From contig CAZCRF010000072.1 in the NCBI GenBank assembly GCA_964501065.1, positions 1 to 10,766 of the forward strand: a stretch of 10,766 nt of DNA. The letters are read 5' to 3'. The position numbers and the translations under genes were made by a program. Shown one piece after another: positions 6,691 to 10,766 of this stretch (the first letter of the stretch is position 1; the number at the start of each line of letters is the position of its first letter). The notes below the pieces were generated by a model. That model did not search any database. It had not been told where the DNA came from and worked only from the letters and a program-made list of their open reading frames with translations. The DNA is from Hallerella sp964501065 (lineage in GTDB: Bacteria > Fibrobacterota > Fibrobacteria > Fibrobacterales > Fibrobacteraceae).

Positions 6691-7546
6691 CCGGGATGCG
6701 CTGGCTCACGCCGTAAAGGGTGAATTGCCCCAAGTCGTTTTTTTCCAAAGTGCTGTTCGTCAGCAATCGGACAACGCTGCCGTCGCGATTTTTCACGCGT
6801 AGGCGGAATTCCGTAGAGGAGTCGCATTTCTTGCCGCTTTCGGAAAGGGCTGAAATCCGGCGATTCAACATTTCGCGAAAAGCCAGAATTTCTTCATGGG
6901 GAAAATGCTCCTCGTTCGAAGAAACAAGCCCGATCGGATGGTCGTCGATGCCGAACCGTTCCCGAATGACGGGAGTCATCAAATACAGCTGCCGCGTAAA
7001 GCAATCCAATCTCCAGACGATATTGAAGGAATTGTTCAACAATACGGACATCTGCGCTTTCACGGTCATCAACTCTTCGCGCAAGCGCATCTGGTCATCC
7101 ACCGGGAAAAAGGAGCAGCAAAGCAATTCGTGGGTGTGAAATAAAAAGAGAAACGCATTGAGTTCATACCATTGCCAACCGCAATCGACGTCTTGAATCC
7201 GAATCTTGATTTTTTCAAAAGTCATGTCCACCGGGAAGCCCTTCGAGAAGCGGTCCCGCGCCAAGCGGAGATTCGTGCGCAACAGTTCCAAATCATCCGG
7301 GTGAATCATTTCCTTCGGATCGCGGCCTATGACATCCTCGCGGATTTTCCCCACCACGGAGACGGCGGCATTCGATGCGGAAACAATCTGCATGGCGTTC
7401 AAATCGACAATGCACATTAAACTTTTGGTGTTGCGGTCGATGGCTTCAATCAGCGAAATTTTTCGCTTCAGACGCGCATTCCAAAGGAGCAGCCCTCCGA
7501 CCGCCGCAGCCAAGACAGCGAGCAAGACACACAACGCGAACAACAT
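6680..7546 (-). CDS. Membrane-anchored double-PAS protein without an output domain
   Basis: This is a 288-residue protein. Residues 4-23 form one transmembrane helix (LCVLLAVLAAAVGGLLLW) followed by a basic stretch (RLKRK), so the rest should face the cytoplasm. A first PAS domain spans about 33-150: MCIVDLNAMQIVSASNA, then VVGKIREDVIGRDPKEMIHPDD, then a strand pair near FLFLFHTHELLCCSF. A short helical linker (151-168) leads to a second PAS/PAC region from about 169 (NNSFNIVWRLD) to 284 (FRLRVKNRDGSVVRLLTNST...YGVSQRI). Nothing follows: no histidine kinase, GGDEF, EAL or phosphatase. It overlaps ribD by 11 bp. Because PAS domains often bind FMN, FAD or haem, a flavin link is conceivable but unsupported by visible residues. 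A -10-like box lies six bases before its ATG. Confidence 0.75.
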   Translation of the reverse strand: MLFALCVLLAVLAAAVGGLLLWNARLKRKISLIEAIDRNTKSLMCIVDLNAMQIVSASNAAVSVVGKIREDVIGRDPKEMIHPDDLELLRTNLRLARDRFSKGFPVDMTFEKIKIRIQDVDCGWQWYELNAFLFLFHTHELLCCSFFPVDDQMRLREELMTVKAQMSVLLNNSFNIVWRLDCFTRQLYLMTPVIRERFGIDDHPIGLVSSNEEHFPHEEILAFREMLNRRISALSESGKKCDSSTEFRLRVKNRDGSVVRLLTNSTLEKNDLGQFTLYGVSQRIPDGN

Positions 7547-7552
7547 ACTTTT

Positions 7553-7558
7553 AATATA
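7553..7558 (-). promoter_or_regulatory. Candidate -10 box of the PAS-ribD operon
   Basis: On the minus strand TATATT lies six bases before the ATG at 7546. A normal start distance would put +1 on or next to the ATG, so the transcript would be leaderless. No Shine-Dalgarno is seen. A TTGACG (7581-7586, minus strand) is present but 22 bases away, too far for a standard -35. Confidence 0.4.
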
Positions 7559-7605
7559 AAAATTTAAAGTCTCTTTTCGACGTCAATCGTTACAAAAAGC
7601 CCAAT

Positions 7606-8295
7606 TCAGAGGATGTCCCGATTTTGCAGAATCCCGTGGGAAAGCGAGAGCCGGCGGAACGGGCTGTTCATGTAAAAATCCGGATTGTGAGTCGCCATGA
7701 GCACCGTCGTGCCGCGGGCGTTGATTTCCTTGAAAATGCGAAAGACTTCGTTGGCGTTGTCGGGGTCCAAATTCCCCGTCGGCTCGTCCGCAAGGATCAG
7801 ATACGGATCGTGCACCATGGCGCGGGCGATAGCGACCCGCTGCTGCTCCCCACCGGAGAGCGTATAAGGCATGGAGAACCTCTTTGCAGAAATCCCCACC
7901 AAAGCGAGCGCGTCGAAAACTTTTGCACTCAAATTTTTGGACGGAACTCCCATGATGCGGAGGGCCAGGGCGACATTTTCAAAGACGTTCCTGTCCGGCA
8001 AGAGCTTGAAATCCTGAAAAACGATGCCGATGTGGCGGCGAAGGCGTTGCACGTCTGCGGCCGTGGCCGTTTTCGAATCAAAGACCAAATCCCGGGAGAA
8101 TTGCACCATGACCTCGCCCCCGTGAAAATCGTCGGGGCGTTCTTCCATGTAAATCAACTTCAAGAGAGTGGATTTCCCGGCTCCGCTGTGACCCGTCAAA
8201 AAGGCGAATTCCCCTTGGTTTATCCGAAGCGTGATGTCGGAAAGGGCTTTCCAATCGCCTTCATAGGTCTTCGTCACATGCAAGAACTGGATCAC
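7606..8295 (-). CDS. ftsE: Cell-division ABC transporter ATPase FtsE
   Basis: This 229-residue ATPase shows all ABC motifs: Walker A GHSGAGKST (35-43), Q-loop Gln94 in GIVFQDFKLLPDRNVFENVA, signature LSGGEQQR (146-153), Walker B LILADEP (167-172) and switch His203 in ATHNPDF. The QDFKLLPDR and ADEPTGNLDP blocks fit FtsE better than other small ABC ATPases. FtsE works with the membrane protein FtsX at the division septum, coupling ATP use to activation of peptidoglycan hydrolases. The start is a GTG at 8295, one base beyond the SurA stop (8297) and preceded by AAGGA. No ftsX lies downstream; the next gene is the PAS protein after a 59-bp gap. A LolD-like or MacB-like ATPase is the main alternative. 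Confidence 0.85.
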   Translation of the reverse strand: MIQFLHVTKTYEGDWKALSDITLRINQGEFAFLTGHSGAGKSTLLKLIYMEERPDDFHGGEVMVQFSRDLVFDSKTATAADVQRLRRHIGIVFQDFKLLPDRNVFENVALALRIMGVPSKNLSAKVFDALALVGISAKRFSMPYTLSGGEQQRVAIARAMVHDPYLILADEPTGNLDPDNANEVFRIFKEINARGTTVLMATHNPDFYMNSPFRRLSLSHGILQNRDIL

Positions 8296-8296
8296 G

Positions 8297-9586
8297 TCAT
8301 TCCTTCAAGCGGATTTCAATGTGCACTTCGCTCCGCCATTTCTTCACGAATTCCCGAAGTTTCTTGTCTTCCATGAAGTTCGTGGCAAAAGCCTCGATTT
8401 TCATATAATCCTCATCGAGAGTGTAGTCGCGAACTTGCTTCAAATCTTCCAACCGGATCAAATGATAGCCGGCATCCGTCAAGAACGGTTCCGAGACTTC
8501 CCCTACGGAAAGTTCGGAAAGCGCCGGGATGAAGGACGTGTCGACATCCGCCTTTTCGAGCCAGCCCAAATTTCCCCCGTTGAAATTAGTCTCCTTGTCG
8601 GCACTGTATTTTTTGGCAGCCACGGCAAAAAGCGAATCCGAGGTGAGAGCCGTCCGCAGGGAATCGGCAAAATGCAAAATGCGTGCGGAATCCGCCGCCG
8701 AAGGAATCGTCTTGAGCACGATGACCGCCGTCCGGACTCCATCTTCCTTGCGGCCGACGACGCGGACAATCGACCATCCTTGTTCCGTACGCACGGGTTC
8801 GGGCGTATATGCACCGTTATCCACCGTTTTGACGGCGCGTTCGTAAGCGGGGTCGAGCATCCCCTTCGGCACGTACCCCATGTCGCCGCCCTTTTTCGCC
8901 GTCGAATCCTGAGAATGGTTCTTGGCGAGAATTTCCCAAATGACCCCGTGATCCAGAGAATCAATCAAAAGTTCCGCTTCGCGTTTCACCGAATCGACGG
9001 TCGCCGAGTCCGGGTCGATTTTCAAAAAGATGTGCGAAAGGCGCATGCAATTGTATTGACGCGGGATGGAATCCTTGTAATTCTCGTAAAATTCAGAGAC
9101 TTCCTTTCGGGTCGGCTTGATTCCGCCGGCGTATCTTTGGCGGATGCGGCCAATCGTCATCTGCTCGCGGACTTGCTTCCCCAAATTTTCGCGATACTGC
9201 ACCATGCTCATCCCGAGCTGAGCGCGGACCGCGCGTTCGAGGACTTCCATGCTGATGTTCTGTCTTGCCGCCAAGTTTTGCAAGTGCTGCGTCACGCGCA
9301 ACTCCACTTCATCGTCCGTAATCTGGATGGAATCCCGATCGACCCGGGAGAGCAAAACCTTGTCGTCAATCAAGCGGTCCAAAACAAAGCGAATCTGTTC
9401 CTTCTCCGACATTTTCGAAGCTTCTGCCGAGTTCTGGAATTGGTAGAGGTTCTCCATCACTTCGGAGCGCATGATGGGCTTCCCGTCGACAATGGCCGCA
9501 ATCGATTCGAACAGTTCCGGTTTGGCAAATAGGGAAGTTGCTGCAATCAATAAAGAAACGACGAATTTTCCATTTTTCATAATCAT
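8297..9586 (-). CDS. surA: SurA-like periplasmic chaperone/peptidyl-prolyl isomerase
   Basis: This 429-residue exported protein has SurA architecture. A signal peptide (FVVSLLIAATSLFA, cleavage near residue 21) is followed by an N-terminal chaperone domain starting ESIAAIVDGKPIMRSEV, then a helical region up to about 165. Two parvulin domains follow: about 183-279 (LSHIFLKI ... GGDMGYVPKG ... GWSIVRV) and 286-382 (AVIVLKTI ... GGNLGWLEK ... GYHLIRL). A C-terminal helix (398-420) closes the chaperone module. It should assist outer-membrane protein folding in the periplasm. Each parvulin domain keeps only one of the two usual histidines: H185 in the first, H375 in the second. The ATG at 9586 overlaps the upstream stop as ATGA; an in-frame ATG at 9580 is an alternative. 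It abuts ftsE. Confidence 0.85.
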   Translation of the reverse strand: MIMKNGKFVVSLLIAATSLFAKPELFESIAAIVDGKPIMRSEVMENLYQFQNSAEASKMSEKEQIRFVLDRLIDDKVLLSRVDRDSIQITDDEVELRVTQHLQNLAARQNISMEVLERAVRAQLGMSMVQYRENLGKQVREQMTIGRIRQRYAGGIKPTRKEVSEFYENYKDSIPRQYNCMRLSHIFLKIDPDSATVDSVKREAELLIDSLDHGVIWEILAKNHSQDSTAKKGGDMGYVPKGMLDPAYERAVKTVDNGAYTPEPVRTEQGWSIVRVVGRKEDGVRTAVIVLKTIPSAADSARILHFADSLRTALTSDSLFAVAAKKYSADKETNFNGGNLGWLEKADVDTSFIPALSELSVGEVSEPFLTDAGYHLIRLEDLKQVRDYTLDEDYMKIEAFATNFMEDKKLREFVKKWRSEVHIEIRLKE

Positions 9587-10395
9587 CTCTTGGCGGACTC
9601 GGAGATTCCCTCCGGATAAACAAATATGGCTTGAGTCTTCTTGATTTCATCCTTGAACGAGGAAAGGAAACTCTTCCGCTTGGCCTGGAGTGCAAGCGTC
9701 CTCGCGAAATCGGAAACTTCCGCAAAAGGCTTCACCGACCCGGAATCGACTTTTGAAAGGACGACTAGGCTTTTCACCTCTTTGCCGCAAACCTTCGGCG
9801 ACGACAACTTCCCCAGTTCTTGGACTTTCAATTCCACAGACGGGCAGCCGAGCGAACGTCCCGAAAGCGAATCGAGAACTTCCACTTCGCGGAACATCCA
9901 GTTTTTCACGGGAGGGTCGAAAAATTTCTTGCGAGACATCGAGGCATAATGTTGCCAGGCGGATTTTCCATTTGCATAAGTGACGACGGCCAAGCGGTAA
10001 GTGTCGGCATTCCGGATGAAAAGTTCCGGATGCTCCTCGTAGAAAGAAATCGTCTCCTCTTCCGAGACGGCAATCGTGTCGGCGACGGCGGAGAAGTACG
10101 CGTCGAGGACGATTTTCTTCTTGGCATCTTCCACGAGAAGGGCCACTTGGGGAATTTTGTCCACCCCTTCCGCCAAGGCGCGTTCATAAACGGACTGCAG
10201 GGAAATCCAATGCTCCACGCGAGAAGTCCTTTCTTCGACAGAGAGACCGTCCCAAAGGCCGTCGGCATTCGCTTCGGAAAGTTTCAACTCCGCATTTTCA
10301 ACACGTGCAAGCACCGGATCGGAAGAAGATTCCAAATTCCGGCAACCGAAAGCGGCCAAAAAGCAAAACAAAAAGGGAACGGGATTCATTCGCAT
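9583..10395 (-). CDS. SurA/PpiC-like lipoprotein with degenerate isomerase domain
   Basis: This 270-residue protein begins with a lipoprotein signal: a hydrophobic run PFLFCFLAAFGC with the probable lipidated cysteine at 18 (a loose lipobox, with Phe at -2). The next part resembles the SurA/PpiC N-terminal chaperone region: LARVENAELKLSEA, helices around 55-105, and VSEEETISFYEEHPELF (110-126), the usual lead-in to a parvulin domain. The following 130 residues have the rough size of a parvulin but lack a GGD/NLG block; Cys184 and Cys203 could form a disulfide. A chaperone-only role is inferred. Its stop overlaps the surA-like ATG (ATGA), so the two are coupled. Start choice lies between ATG 10395 and ATG 10389; both give the same signal sequence. 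Confidence 0.65.
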   Translation of the reverse strand: MRMNPVPFLFCFLAAFGCRNLESSSDPVLARVENAELKLSEANADGLWDGLSVEERTSRVEHWISLQSVYERALAEGVDKIPQVALLVEDAKKKIVLDAYFSAVADTIAVSEEETISFYEEHPELFIRNADTYRLAVVTYANGKSAWQHYASMSRKKFFDPPVKNWMFREVEVLDSLSGRSLGCPSVELKVQELGKLSSPKVCGKEVKSLVVLSKVDSGSVKPFAEVSDFARTLALQAKRKSFLSSFKDEIKKTQAIFVYPEGISESAKR

Positions 10396-10402
10396 CGCGG
10401 AT

Positions 10403-10408
10403 AAATTA
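10403..10408 (-). promoter_or_regulatory. Possible -10 box of the lipoprotein-surA-ftsE operon
   Basis: On the minus strand TAATTT lies seven bases before the ATG at 10395, with an overlapping TTTATC slightly downstream. The spacing matches the -10-like boxes before 850, 1719 and 7546. The -35 region is not convincing. Confidence 0.25.
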
Positions 10409-10441
10409 GAAAATTCATCCCGCCTTTGGTGGTTGCCGCTG

Positions 10442-10489
10442 CACGAGCGGCTTGTGTCCGTCGAACGGACAGTTGGTCGCCAAGCGACC
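10442..10489. repeat. Double-palindrome repeat unit, copy 1
   Basis: The 48-bp unit matches copy 2 at 44 of 48 positions. It contains two perfect palindromes: GTCCGT-CGA-ACGGAC (10456-10470, extendable by one T/A pair) and GGTCGC-CAA-GCGACC (10475-10489). Both have three-base loops and would fold into adjacent small hairpins in RNA or single-stranded DNA. Confidence 0.85.
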
Positions 10490-10545
10490 TGTTTCGCCTA
10501 CGCGGCGGGCGGAAAGGTAGGGGGCTGCTCAGAGTTGCGGCAGGA

Positions 10546-10590
10546 TTGCACGTGGTTCTAGATTTGCTGAAGCAAAAAGAACCACGGCAA
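10546..10590. repeat. Long interrupted inverted repeat (hairpin)
   Basis: TTGC, a bulged A, then CGTGGTTCT (10551-10559) pairs with AGAACCACG (10578-10586) and GCAA (10587-10590). An inner TTTGCT (10563-10568) pairs with AGCAAA (10571-10576) around a GA loop. In all about 19 base pairs are possible. No T-run follows on either strand, so it does not look like a standard intrinsic terminator. A TTGCAC hexamer flanks it on both sides (10546-10551 and 10592-10597). Confidence 0.7.
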
Positions 10591-10637
10591 CTTGCACAAT
10601 TCGGCGAACTGTTTTTTCCATTAGCATGGAGGCTCTT

Positions 10638-10652
10638 GTCCGTAGAACGGAC
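10638..10652. repeat. Single palindrome related to the first half of the repeat unit
   Basis: GTCCGT-AGA-ACGGAC has the same six-base arms as the first palindrome of the 48-bp unit with another three-base loop. The second palindrome (GGTCGC/GCGACC) is missing here; a fragmentary TTGTCGTTGGCACG follows. Confidence 0.8.
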
Positions 10653-10666
10653 TGCTTTGTCGTTGG

Positions 10667-10714
10667 CACGGGCGGTTTGTGTCCGTCAAACGGACTGTTG
10701 GTCGCCAAGCGACC
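10667..10714. repeat. Double-palindrome repeat unit, copy 2
   Basis: Second copy of the 48-bp unit in the same orientation, with GTCCGT-CAA-ACGGAC (10681-10695) and GGTCGC-CAA-GCGACC (10700-10714). The four differences from copy 1 lie outside the palindrome arms (one in a loop), so the arms are conserved exactly. Confidence 0.85.
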
Positions 10715-10766
10715 GATTAGGCAAGTCCTTTTCTGTAAATTCATGCGCAAAAAGTGGGCTTTTCCA

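Larger units (their letters stand above)
10396..10766. other. Non-coding stretch carrying palindromic repeats
   Basis: These 371 bases contain no convincing gene. One minus-strand frame (10529-10750) is open for 73 codons, but it runs through three palindromes that fall in different frames and has no Shine-Dalgarno, so it is probably chance. The content is two copies of a 48-bp unit, a third short palindrome and one longer hairpin, listed separately. The start of a hairpin-like AAAAAGTGGGCTTTT at 10749-10763 may belong to a terminator completed beyond the window. Confidence 0.6.

Noticed and set aside
5713..6723. Plus-strand open frame of 336 codons opposite ribD
   Set aside because: The opposite strand encodes intact RibD; this frame is Arg/Gln-rich without domains.
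7547..7605. Intrinsic terminator after ftsE
   Set aside because: The minus strand has GGGCTTTTTG after the stop but no matching GCCC arm before it, so no stem can form.
8321..9532. Plus-strand open frame of 403 codons opposite the SurA-like gene
   Set aside because: The opposite strand carries two parvulin domains and operon overlaps; this frame is an Arg/His/Phe-rich shadow.
10442..10714. CRISPR array
   Set aside because: Only two full repeat units, about 177 bases apart, with no regular spacers and no cas gene.
10529..10750. Minus-strand open frame of 73 codons across the repeat cluster
   Set aside because: No Shine-Dalgarno, no domain, and the repeated palindromes are read in different frames, so coding selection is unlikely.

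Overview
The window looks like a chromosomal stretch of a Gram-negative, envelope-rich bacterium, most likely of the Fibrobacter lineage (Fibrobacterota). That placement is inferred from style, not from a marker gene. Pointers are several signal peptides and lipoboxes, a metalloprotease ending in a type IX-secretion-like C-terminal beta domain, moderately GC-rich core genes, and -10-like hexamers sitting almost on top of start codons.

Left part (1-1680, plus strand) is an accessory-looking patch that appears more AT-rich than the rest. It holds the 3' tail of a CDS cut by the window edge, an unrecognised lipoprotein, a small exported ORF, and a membrane protein split between two frames. The last two both appear to lack one base inside a G-rich run, so they are either decaying genes or sequencing undercalls.

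Centre (1719-5660, plus strand) is a tight three-gene operon: an SRPBCC-fold protein, a UbiD-family (prFMN-dependent) decarboxylase, and a secreted HExxH metalloprotease. The genes are separated by 10 bp and then by an ATGA overlap.

Right part (5650-10395, minus strand, read right to left) begins with an envelope operon: a degenerate SurA/PpiC-like lipoprotein, a two-parvulin SurA-like chaperone, and FtsE. These genes overlap or abut. A 59-bp gap with a -10-like box then precedes a membrane-anchored double-PAS protein with no output domain, which overlaps ribD by 11 bp. ribD converges on the metalloprotease gene, and their 3' ends overlap by 11 bp.

The right edge (10396-10766) has no convincing gene. 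It holds a cluster of short perfect palindromes, including a 48-bp unit present twice, plus a long interrupted hairpin. Together the genes cover envelope protein folding and export, cell-division ABC function, riboflavin synthesis and probably quinone metabolism. No RNA gene, CRISPR array, complete mobile element or phage gene is visible.
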